Shown: positions 15,697-25,100 of the stretch, in pieces
How the letters are laid out: the number at the start of each line of letters is the position of its first letter
Numbering within the stretch: position 1 is the first letter of the stretch
Source of the DNA: Pseudomonadota bacterium
GTDB lineage: Bacteria; Myxococcota_A; Polyangia; Polyangiales; JAFGIB01
Length of the DNA: 48,893 nucleotides
Assembly (NCBI GenBank): GCA_017881185.1
Contig: JADGRE010000015.1
Location: forward strand, 1 to 48,893
Reading direction: 5' to 3'
Notes under the pieces: model-generated
What the model saw: the letters and a program-made list of their open reading frames with translations, nothing else
Database searches by the model: none
Told to the model about the DNA's origin: nothing
Made by a program: the position numbers and the translations under genes

Positions 15697-17781
15697 GTGA
15701 CTGGCGTGGGTGCAACACTGGGGCGCAGCGGCGCAAACGCTGCGCTGCTGCTCGCTTGCTTGGCGGGCGGGCTGCTCGGCTGTTCGCGCACGGGGCTCAA
15801 GGTCTCGCCGAGCGCGGGCGCAGCTGCGCGGTGCGCGCAGCGCTGCGACGACCGTGTGTTCTGCAACGGCCCGGAGAGCTGCGACCCGCAAACCGGAAGT
15901 TGCCTGCCCGGCAAAGCACCCAGCTGCGACGACAAGAGCGAGTGCACGCTGGACCGCTGCGACGAGAACCAGCGCGCATGCGTGCACGACCGAGCGCCTC
16001 GCGACGAAGACGCCGACGGCTGGGACGCCTGCAACGGTGACTGCAACGACCACGATCCCAGCATCCATCCGCAGGCGGTCGAGATCTGCGACAACATCGA
16101 CCAGAACTGCAACGGCCAGGTCGACGAAGGCTTGCGCTCCGAGTGCGGCGACTGCCGGCCCGGTTGCAGGTTGCTGTACCTGCCGGGGAAGTCGCCGTGG
16201 CAGCCGGGCATCGACAATTCGTCGGCGGTTGCCGTGGCAGGCAACGATCTGGTGCTCAGCGGCCAGAACCACGAGCGCTACGACGCCTGGATCGCCAACG
16301 ACATCGACGCCAAAGTGACGCGGCTCGATACCCGCGACGGCTCGCAGCTGGCCCGCTACGACAGCGCGCTGCGCGACGGCAGCAACCACGCCGAGCCGCT
16401 CGACACGCTGTGCGATCGCGACAAGACCAACCCCCAGCCGGGCGGCAACTGCCCGTCGCGCACTTCGGTGAATTTGCAGGGCGCGGTGTACGTGGCCAAC
16501 CGCGCGTTCGGGCGGCAGGGCACGGTGACCAAGATCGCCGGCTTCGAGGAAGACTGCATCGACCGCAACCACGACGGCACGATCCAGACCTCGCACGACG
16601 TCAATGGCAACGGGCGTATCGATCTGCAAGAGCCAGGCGAGTACCTCGGCCAGGACGACGAGTGCCTGTTGTGGACCGTCGACGTGGGCAGCGTGGGCGG
16701 TGTGCCGCGCGCGCTGGCAGTTGCAGCTGACGGCAGCGTGTGGGTCGGACTGCACGGCGATCAGAAAGTGCTGAAGCTCGATCCCGACAGCGGGAAGATC
16801 CTGGCCACGCTGGCCGTGCCTGGCTTCAAGCCCTACGGCGCCGCCATGGACGGCCACGGCACGCTGTGGCTCACCGAGGCGCTCACCGGGCAGATCTTGT
16901 CGATAGACACCAAGGCCGGGCGCGTGGGGCAAGCGCTGTCTGCGCCTGCACCGGAGAAGGGCTGCCCGAGCTCGTACGGCATCGCCGTGGACACGAGCGA
17001 CCGGGTGTGGATGGCCGGGTTCACCTGCCCGTATGCATTCCGCTACGACCCACAGCAGGGCGAATGGTTCAGCGTGCACCTGCCCGACGCGGGCGTGATG
17101 CGCGGCATCGCCGCCGACGACAACGGGCACATCTACGTGGCCTCTTCGTACGATTGGGTCACCATCAACACCGACTCCCGCTTCGGTTATATCGACGCGA
17201 GCGCGCCGATCACGCGCCTGACCATGTTCGACGCGGCCGACGGCGGGCATCTCAAGACCTTCGGCGGCAAGGATGCACCCTTGCCTGGCGGCGGCAGCAT
17301 CGGCGTTGGACTCGACGCCGACGGACGCGCCTGGCTCGTCAACCGCGAAAACGGCTCGGCCACGCGGGTAGACCCGAAGACCGGCGATGCGGCGCAGTTC
17401 GGCGTAGGCGCGATGCCGTACACCTACTCCGACTTCACCGGCTACAGCCTGCGGCGCATCGTGGCACCCTCGGGCTTCATCCGCGGCGTGCTCGACGGCT
17501 GCGCGATGGGGCCTTCGGAGTGGGAGAAGCTCACGGTCGACGCGCAGCTGCCCGCCGGCGCGAGCATTCAAATACGCGCGCGCACCGCGGCAAGCCGCGA
17601 CGCGCTCACGCACGCGGCGTGGTTCGGCCCGTGGTCGAGCTCGCCTGTCGATCTCTTGATGTCACCCGGGCCATTGCCGGAGGACCGCTTCATCGAGATC
17701 GAGGCGCGCCTACTGTCGACCGACCGCCGCAACACGCCGCTACTGCACCAGATCGAGCTGCAGGTGCACTGCCCGATCTGA
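15697..17781 (+). CDS. lipoprotein with Cys-rich repeats, MopE-type metal-binding motif and Vgb/SMP-30-like propeller
   Basis: Lipobox LGCSR; DEDADGWDACNGDCNDHDPSIHPQAVEICDNIDQNCNGQVDEG; repeated blade-like W.A/V.G/LT.EALTGQI motifs. Confidence 0.87.
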   Translation: MTGVGATLGRSGANAALLLACLAGGLLGCSRTGLKVSPSAGAAARCAQRCDDRVFCNGPESCDPQTGSCLPGKAPSCDDKSECTLDRCDENQRACVHDRAPRDEDADGWDACNGDCNDHDPSIHPQAVEICDNIDQNCNGQVDEGLRSECGDCRPGCRLLYLPGKSPWQPGIDNSSAVAVAGNDLVLSGQNHERYDAWIANDIDAKVTRLDTRDGSQLARYDSALRDGSNHAEPLDTLCDRDKTNPQPGGNCPSRTSVNLQGAVYVANRAFGRQGTVTKIAGFEEDCIDRNHDGTIQTSHDVNGNGRIDLQEPGEYLGQDDECLLWTVDVGSVGGVPRALAVAADGSVWVGLHGDQKVLKLDPDSGKILATLAVPGFKPYGAAMDGHGTLWLTEALTGQILSIDTKAGRVGQALSAPAPEKGCPSSYGIAVDTSDRVWMAGFTCPYAFRYDPQQGEWFSVHLPDAGVMRGIAADDNGHIYVASSYDWVTINTDSRFGYIDASAPITRLTMFDAADGGHLKTFGGKDAPLPGGGSIGVGLDADGRAWLVNRENGSATRVDPKTGDAAQFGVGAMPYTYSDFTGYSLRRIVAPSGFIRGVLDGCAMGPSEWEKLTVDAQLPAGASIQIRARTAASRDALTHAAWFGPWSSSPVDLLMSPGPLPEDRFIEIEARLLSTDRRNTPLLHQIELQVHCPI

Positions 17782-17802
17782 GCACAACCAGCCGGCAACG
17801 GC

Positions 17803-17946
17803 TCACTTGGCTTGGTTGGCGGTTTGGTCGAGATGGATCGGAAACTTGGGGGTGCCTTCGCGCGCACGCTTGCGAGCCTTGTCTCTGCCCACGCTTGCGC
17901 GCTTCCTGCGGCGGCGCAGCTCGGTCTTCTTGGTATCCGATGCCAT
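17803..17946 (-). CDS. very small, highly basic conserved-looking protein (47 aa)
   Basis: MASDTKKTELRRRRKRASVGRDKARKRAREGTPKFPIHLDQTANQAK*, ATG start, about 30% Lys/Arg. Confidence 0.72.
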   Translation of the reverse strand: MASDTKKTELRRRRKRASVGRDKARKRAREGTPKFPIHLDQTANQAK

Positions 17947-18004
17947 GACTGTCTCCTTGTCGGGCGGTGGTGTAACGGACCTTGCGGCGCGGGTCAAATG
18001 CGGA

Positions 18005-19156
18005 TCAGAGACAGGCGTAGAGTGCCTCGATGAGGCGCCTGGGACGCTCGCCCACGAGGACGTTCATCCCGGACCGGTTCATGACGTAGCCAAAGGCCAG
18101 CTGGGCCTCGGGGTCGGCGAAGCCGATGGAGCCGCCCATGCCCGGGTGACCGAAGGCCCCGGCGTTGGGGCTGAACCAGCCACCGCCGCTGGGCTGGGAA
18201 AGCATGAAACCCAGGCCGAAGCGCGTGGTGACGCGCAGCACGGCGTCGGGGCCGAAGGACTGCTCCTGCGCGCAGCGCGCGACGCCCTCGCGGCTGAGCA
18301 GCTGTGGCCGGAGCGACGCCACCCCGGCGTAGATGGCTGCGAGGCCCGCCGCGCTGGCGTGGCCGTTGGACGCGGGGATCTCGGCCTCTCGCCATTGACG
18401 CGTGCTCACCGCGCCGGGCGACGGCAGCGGGTTGATGAAAGCCAGCGCCGTCATGGAGCGGGGCTCGTTCATGAACACGCTCATGAGATCGAGCTCGCCC
18501 GCTGGCGGTGTTTCTCCGAGCGGACGCGTGAGCTTGGCGACGCGCACATCTTCGTTGGCCGCCAGACCGATATGCGCGTCCGCGCCGAGCGGGCCGGCGA
18601 TCTCTTCACGGAAGTAGCGACCGATGCTCCTGCCGGTGATGCGCAGGACCAATTCGGCGAGCAGAAAGCCGAAGGTCTGCGCGTGGTAGCCGTGCTGGGT
18701 GCCCGGCTCCCAGAACGGCGTCTCGGCGGCCAGCGCACGCGCCATAGTGGCTTGGTCGTAGAGCGCGGCGTGCGGCAGCGGCTGCCGCAGCGCGGGTAGC
18801 GCCGAGCGATGACCGAGCACGTGGCGCACGGTGATGGCGCCCTTACCGGCGGCCGCGAACTCGGGCCAGTACTGCGCGACGGGGGCTTCGAGGTCGATGC
18901 GGCCGGCTTCGAGCAAGTGGTGCACGCACAGGGCGGCCCAGCCCTTGGTGGTGGAATACACGTTCACCAGCGTGTCGCGCTGCCACGCTTTGTTGTCGGA
19001 GCGCGATGCCAGCCCACCCCACAGGTCGACCACCACGCGCCCGCCCACGTGCACCACCACGGCGGCGCCCAGCTCGCCATGCTGCGCGAAGTTCTCCGCA
19101 AAGGCCTCGCGCACGGGCTCGAAGCGTGTGTCCAGCTGACCGTGCAGCTCGCTCAT
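18005..19156 (-). CDS. serine hydrolase (beta-lactamase/esterase class C-like)
   Basis: MSELHGQLDTRFEPVREAFAENFAQHGELGAAVVVHVGG..., NVYSTTKGWAALCVHHLLEAG (SxxK), GHRSALPAL. Confidence 0.93.
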   Translation of the reverse strand: MSELHGQLDTRFEPVREAFAENFAQHGELGAAVVVHVGGRVVVDLWGGLASRSDNKAWQRDTLVNVYSTTKGWAALCVHHLLEAGRIDLEAPVAQYWPEFAAAGKGAITVRHVLGHRSALPALRQPLPHAALYDQATMARALAAETPFWEPGTQHGYHAQTFGFLLAELVLRITGRSIGRYFREEIAGPLGADAHIGLAANEDVRVAKLTRPLGETPPAGELDLMSVFMNEPRSMTALAFINPLPSPGAVSTRQWREAEIPASNGHASAAGLAAIYAGVASLRPQLLSREGVARCAQEQSFGPDAVLRVTTRFGLGFMLSQPSGGGWFSPNAGAFGHPGMGGSIGFADPEAQLAFGYVMNRSGMNVLVGERPRRLIEALYACL

Positions 19157-19160
19157 GCGT

Positions 19161-20342
19161 TCACCCGCCGCTCTCGTCGTCTTCGGTCTCGGGCAGCGGC
19201 GGCGTTTCGTCGTCCAGGCTGTCGAGGTAGCCGTCGGGCAGCGCGACCTTCTGCGTGCCGCCGGTCTTGCCACGTGGTACGCGCATCGCACCGGGCGGAA
19301 ACGCTTCGTTGCCGTCGAGGGTATCGAGCACGTCTTGCAGCTCGATCAGCGTCTGCACGCGCATCACGCTGTCGCGCATGCGCGCGCTGCCACGGAAACC
19401 CTTGGTGTACCAGGTGGCGTGCTTGCGAAACTGGCGCATGGCCAGGGGTTCGCCGACCCAGTCGCACAAGGCGCGGGCGTGACGCAGCATGATGGCTGCC
19501 ACCTCGGCCATGCGCGGTGGGTTCTGCGGCTGCCGACCATCGAACACGTCGGCGAGATCGCGGAACAGCCACGGGCGCCCGAGACAGCCGCGGCCCACCA
19601 CCACACCGTCGCAGCCGGTCGCGCGCATCATGCGCAGCGCGTCTTCCGCTTCCCAGATGTCGCCGTTACCGAGCACCGGGATGCGCGTGACCTGTTGCTT
19701 CAGCCGACCGATGGCGTCCCAACGCGCTTGACCGGCGTAGAGCTGCGCGGCCGTGCGCGCGTGCAATGCCACGTACGCGCAGCCTTCCTCTTGCCCGATG
19801 CGCCCGGAGTCCGAGCAGGTCTCGTGCTCGTCGTCGATGCCGATGCGGAACTTGATCGTGACCGGCACGTGCGCGGCGCCGCGCACGGCGGCACGCACGA
19901 TGTTGGCGAGCAGCTTGGGCTTGAGCGCAATCGCTGCACCGCCGCCGCGACGGGTGACCTTGCGCACCGGACAGCCGAAGTTGAGATCGAGGTGATCCAC
20001 CCTACCCTCGCCCACCAGACGCTTGGCGGCTTCGCCCACGTAGTATGGGTCGACGCCGTAGAGTTGCAGCGAGCGGATGCTTTCGTCGGGAGCGAAGTCG
20101 GCGAGCTTCTCCGCCTTTGCGCGCTGCTCGACCAGCGGGCGCGCTGTGATCATTTCGCTCACGTACAGGCCGGCACCGAAGCCGCGACAGATCGAGCGAA
20201 ACGGCGGATTGGTGACGCCGGCCATCGGCGCGAGCACCACGGGCGGCCAGATCGACAGCTTGCCCAACGGCAGGGCTTTGAACTCGCCTGGCTCCGCCGG
20301 TGCAATCTCGCGGTTTTGTTCGCTGCGGTAGGTCGGGTCCAT
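19161..20342 (-). CDS. tRNA dihydrouridine synthase (Dus family)
   Basis: VLAPMAGVTNPPFRSICRGFGAGLYVSEMI, DLNFGCPVRKVTRRGGGAA, GNGDIW..., GCDGVVVGRGCLGRPWLF. Confidence 0.95.
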   Translation of the reverse strand: MDPTYRSEQNREIAPAEPGEFKALPLGKLSIWPPVVLAPMAGVTNPPFRSICRGFGAGLYVSEMITARPLVEQRAKAEKLADFAPDESIRSLQLYGVDPYYVGEAAKRLVGEGRVDHLDLNFGCPVRKVTRRGGGAAIALKPKLLANIVRAAVRGAAHVPVTIKFRIGIDDEHETCSDSGRIGQEEGCAYVALHARTAAQLYAGQARWDAIGRLKQQVTRIPVLGNGDIWEAEDALRMMRATGCDGVVVGRGCLGRPWLFRDLADVFDGRQPQNPPRMAEVAAIMLRHARALCDWVGEPLAMRQFRKHATWYTKGFRGSARMRDSVMRVQTLIELQDVLDTLDGNEAFPPGAMRVPRGKTGGTQKVALPDGYLDSLDDETPPLPETEDDESGG

Positions 20343-20483
20343 GGTGTGCGGGCGTCGGACAGCGCGGCAATATGTGGCATGGGACCGAGCCTGACAAGGC
20401 GCGCTGACAGATGCGGTGCAAGCTGTTGCCCGCGCGGGTGGCGGACACGTGAAGAGCGGCAGCGAGCGTGCTAAAGAAGCCCG

Positions 20484-21206
20484 GTGGGGATGCGGCACAG
20501 CTTCAGCGGGTTCGCGCTGGTCCTGCTGACGGCAGGCTGCTACCAGTCGTCGGCGCAGAACCGAGGCTTCAGCTTGCGTGACGCTGGCGTGCGCGGTCAT
20601 TCAGCCGACGCTGCCGCTTCCCTCGACGCCGCAGCGCTCGCCACAGCTGCCGACGCTGCAAGCACGCTGCGCACCGATGCCGGAGCGAGCGCCGATGCCG
20701 GAGGCAAGCCCTGCGTAGGCAGCAGCTGCACACCGCACATCAGCGCCTGCGCCGACCGCTCGCGCAGCACGATGCTGCTGCAGCTCATGCACCAGTCCGG
20801 ACGGTGTGCGGCAGAGTGCGAGCTCACACTGTCGCTGGCTGCGCACGGCAGCGGCTGCGACCAGGCCGTGCTGGACGTTTGCGGCAACGGACACGGCGCG
20901 TGCACGCGGCACAACACTGGCGTGCTCAGCGCGACGGCGCACGAGCGGGCACGCACCTTGGCCTCGAAGCTGGTGGGCACTCGACTTGCCGACAGCTACG
21001 GCTGCCCCGGCTGCGCAGACGAGCCCTACGCCACGTTGCAGCTGTCGAGAAACGACCAGCAGACCATGCACAACTACGACGTGGGCTCCGTGCCCAGCGA
21101 GCTTGCCGACGCAGACACCTTCATGGCCGCGCTGCTGGACGCGCTCAACCACTGCACAGCGGTGCCCGAGCTCGCGCTCGACCCGGGCTGCAAGCCGGCA
21201 CCGTAA
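20484..21206 (+). CDS. putative secreted Cys-containing lipoprotein of unknown function
   Basis: Lipobox LLTAGCYQS, Ala/Asp-rich linker, multiple Cys in the mature part. Confidence 0.7.
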   Translation: MGMRHSFSGFALVLLTAGCYQSSAQNRGFSLRDAGVRGHSADAAASLDAAALATAADAASTLRTDAGASADAGGKPCVGSSCTPHISACADRSRSTMLLQLMHQSGRCAAECELTLSLAAHGSGCDQAVLDVCGNGHGACTRHNTGVLSATAHERARTLASKLVGTRLADSYGCPGCADEPYATLQLSRNDQQTMHNYDVGSVPSELADADTFMAALLDALNHCTAVPELALDPGCKPAP

Positions 21207-21261
21207 GAGCCGCGCTCAATGCCCGATCGCGGCGGCTTGCGCGGCGGGACGCTCGTGAGCC

Positions 21262-22128
21262 TCAGCGACCGACCAGCTCGCGGTACGCTTGCATCAGCCG
21301 CAGCGTGACCCGACCTGGCTTGCCGTCGCCCACCTGGGCGTCGTCGACGCGCACGACGGGCATGATCTCGCGCACCGAACTGGTGATGAACACCTCGTCG
21401 GCCTGCGTGAGCTCATCGGGAAACAAACGGCGAATGCTCAGCGGGATACCCGCACGTTCGGCCAGCTCGATCACTGTCTGGCGCGTGATGCCCGCCAAGA
21501 TGCCCGCCTCTAACGGCGGCGTGAGCAGCTGGCCGCGACGCACCGCGAAGACGTTGCTGGTGGCGCCTTCGGCGACCTGGCCGCTGCCATCGACCACGAT
21601 GGCCTCTGCGCAGCCGCGCTGCTTCACCTCGTGCAACGCCAAGAGGCTCGCAAGGTAGTTGCTGGCTTTCGCTCCCGCGGCTGCAGTTCCATCGACCGTG
21701 CGCCCGACCCGCACCAGACCTACCGCGATGCCTTGCGCGTAGATGGTGGCCGCCGGCAGGTGCAGGGGCAGCGCGAACACCAGGGTGCTCGGTTCGTGGG
21801 CGTCGGCGATGTCGAGGCCGAGCGAGCCCACGCCGCGTGTCACCATCACACGCAGGTAGCATTCCGGCAGGCCGGAGGCGGCGATGGTGCGATGCAGGTC
21901 GCGCGACCAGCTCTCGAGGCTCGAGGTCACGGGGATCAACAAGCGCTCGCAGGAGCCCTGCAAGCGCTGCAGGTGCTCACGCTCGCGAAACGGCTCGCCA
22001 GCGTAGGTTCGCATCACCTCGAACGCCGAATCGCCGTAGAGGAACCCGCGGTCGAACACCGAGATCTTCGCCTCGGCGGCCGGACATAAGTCCCCATTGA
22101 TGCAGACATGACCTTCGGAAGCACGCAC
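21262..22128 (-). CDS. aminotransferase class IV (branched-chain / D-amino acid aminotransferase-like)
   Basis: GTG start; KISVFDRGFLYGDSAFEVMRTY, KASNYLASLLALHEVKQRGCAEAIVVDGSGQVAEGATSNVF. Confidence 0.93.
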   Translation of the reverse strand: MRASEGHVCINGDLCPAAEAKISVFDRGFLYGDSAFEVMRTYAGEPFREREHLQRLQGSCERLLIPVTSSLESWSRDLHRTIAASGLPECYLRVMVTRGVGSLGLDIADAHEPSTLVFALPLHLPAATIYAQGIAVGLVRVGRTVDGTAAAGAKASNYLASLLALHEVKQRGCAEAIVVDGSGQVAEGATSNVFAVRRGQLLTPPLEAGILAGITRQTVIELAERAGIPLSIRRLFPDELTQADEVFITSSVREIMPVVRVDDAQVGDGKPGRVTLRLMQAYRELVGR

Positions 22129-22136
22129 GCTGGGCC

Positions 22137-25100
22137 TCAAAGCTGTTCGAGCAGAGCCTTGGCCGCGGGATGCTGGCCCGCCTCCGAGATGGCGCGCTCC
22201 AACATGGCCTTGGCCTTGGGCTTGTCGTTTTGCTTGGCGGAGATCTCGCCAAGATGGAAGTACACATCGGCCTTCTGAATGCCAACGTCGGCGCCCAGCT
22301 TCTGCAACAAGAGCGCGCGATAGGTTTTCTGCGCGCGGTCTAGATCGCCGCGCCCGAGGCACAGCCGTGCGAGATCGCGCAGCACCGGCACGCTGGTGAG
22401 ATCGATCTTGAACGCGGCGTCGTAGTGCTTGAGCGCTTCGTCCTCTTGGCCGCCCGACTCGTAGGCCTGGCCCAGGCGGTGCTCGTAGATGGCGACTTCC
22501 TTGGCGCGGCGGCCGCCGTACGAGGCGATGATCTTCTCGAGCACGGGTACGGCGTCGGTCTGGCGCTGGGCTGCGATGTACAGGTCGCACAGCGCCAGCA
22601 GGGTGGCCCGGTCGTCGGGTACGAGCGCGACGGCGCGTTCCAGGTACGCGACTGCACTGGCAGGATCCTTCAGCTTGTCGGCGTAGAGGCTCGCAATGCG
22701 ATTCCACAACGCCACCTGCGCGGGCGCGTCGGCGGCAGCTTCGGCCTCGCGGACGAGCAGCTGCGCGAGCTTGTCCCAGGCGCCGGTCGCTTCGTGGTGC
22801 GCCTTCAGCTTGTGCACGGTCTGCGCGCGGCTCGGATCGAGCGTGAGCGCATGCGTCAGGGCGGCCTCGACCGTGGCGGGATCGGAGAGCTTGCCGGCGG
22901 CGAGCTCAGCGAGTGCGTACGCCGTGTCGATGGCTTCGGCGGGTGGTTGCAACTGCATCAGCGTCTGCATCAGCTGTGCAGCTTCGGCCAGACGGCCCGC
23001 GGCTTGATGCAGGCGAATGAGGCCCTCGACCGCGCCGCGTTCTTGCGGCGCCAGCGCATGCATGCGGCTGAGCGCCGACAGCGCCTGCTCGGGATCGTTC
23101 AGGCTCTCTTCGGCCACGGCGCACAGCGCCCACAGGCGGCTGATCGCCAGCTGCGTATCGCCTGCGGTTTGCGCGCGCGCGGCGCGCTCCAGCAAGAACG
23201 CGGCGAGCTCCGCGTGATGCGCGTTGTCGCGGTAGAGGCGTTCGAGCTCGGCCACTGCCTGCGGATGATCGGGCTGCTCGCGGAGAATCTCGACGAGCTG
23301 TGCGATGGCAAGGTCGGGTTGACGCAGCTGCTGCTCGGCCAAGCGCGCGAGCTTGATGCGCACCTGCAGGCGCTCGTCGCTGCTGCCGCCGCGCTGCAAG
23401 CGCTGCTCGAGCGCAGCACGCAGCTCGTCCCACCGGCCGAGGCTCTGGAGTAAGTCTTCGAGCGCAGCACGCGCCGCGACCTCGTCAGGCGCGTTTTCCA
23501 GCAACGCACGGTAGCTCGCGAGCGCCGCCTCGCGGTCCTGCAGCGCGTCGGCTTGCGCCTGCGCAATGCGGTAGCGCAGCCCCGTGCGGCGCGCGAGCTC
23601 GCTCGGGCCTTCCGGCAGCGCGGTGAGCAAACGCGTCAGCAGCGCCACCATGTCGCCTGCGCGGCCCTGAGCCGCCCGGATCTCTGCGAGCGCATTCAGC
23701 GCTTCGGCGTCGTGCGCATCGGCTGCCAACACCGCGTCGAAGCAGCGGGCAGCAATGTCCACCGACCCGAGCTCGCTCGCCAAACGACCGGCTTCCATCA
23801 AGTGCTCACGCCGACGCGTCGACTCCGGCTCGGCCTCGGCCATCGCACGCAACACCTCGACCAGCGCCGGCTTGTCGTCGCGCGCGCGCACGATCTCGGT
23901 CACGCGCTCGTGGACCGCAAGCGCCGTCGGCTCGACCGCCAACACTGCACGCAGGCAGCGCTCCTCACCCTGCAGGTCGCCCAGATGATCGCGGTACCAG
24001 CCGGCGCAACGCTGCGCGGCCTCGCGCTTGTTCGCACCCTCGAGCGCGCCGCTGGCGATCAAGCCTTCGGACAAGCCGGAGAGGTCTTGCCAAGCGTCGG
24101 CCGCCTTGGCCAAGTGTTCGAGCTCGTCGAGCAGACCGGCGTCCCGGCAGTCGAGCTCGTAGGCGCGGCGCAAGCAACCCAGGGCGCGGCGTGGCTCGGA
24201 CAGCTCCTGCTCCCAGAGCACGGCAGCTTCGCGCAACAGGCGAACCTTCTCGCTGTCCATGGGCGCGAGGCGGATCTTGATCTCGTAGAGACCGACGACC
24301 TTCTCGAGCGCACCCGCGTCGCGGTAACAGCGCTCGAGCACCTCGAGCACATCACGCGCGAGGTCGTCGCGCTGACCCAGGCGCTCCATGCCGGCGAGCG
24401 CGCGCGCATCGGTGCCGTCGTTGTCGAGCACTTCTTGGTACGCGACGAACGCGCCGCGACCGTCGTTGAACTGCTGGTCGCGGAGCGCACCGAGACGAAT
24501 CAGCAACTCTGCCCGCTCCGAAGGCGCGCTGAGCGCCGCGATGCGGCGTTCCAACACCTCGACAAGCTGCTCGTGCTGCTTCGTCTTGTCGTAGAGGGCA
24601 TCGAGTGCGAGCAGGGTCTCGGGCGCGTCGTCGTCGCGCTCCGACGCGTGCACGTACGCGCTGATAGCCAGCGTGTCGTCGTGCATCTGGTGCTCGGCGA
24701 TGCGCCCGGCGCGCCGGTACAGCGCCGCCGACTCACTCGGCTCCGACATGCTCTGCGCACGCTCCATGAACACGCTCGCGAGCTTCGGCCATGTGCCGAG
24801 CAACACCGCGAGCCGCTCGAGCTCGTCCTGCACCTCTAGGTCGGCCGGCTCGTCCGCCAGCGCCCGGGTCAAGGCTGCGAACGCATCGGCCGGTACTTTG
24901 CGACCGTTTTCGTGGATCTCCGCCAGGCGCACCAACTCGGCGCGTCGTTCGGACGGGTCGAGGATGCTCTCCACACGACGCTCGATCAGCTGCACGAGAT
25001 CGTCCCAGCGCGCTTGGTCGCGCAACAGCGGCTCCACGATCTCCGCCGCCCGCGCGCGATGCTCTTCCTTGACGGTGAGCGCCATCAGCGCCTGCACCGC

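Noticed and set aside
15322-17613. 763-aa minus-strand ORF
   Set aside because: Antisense to the peptidase-MA-like and MopE/propeller genes, which have clear motifs; the reverse frame has none.
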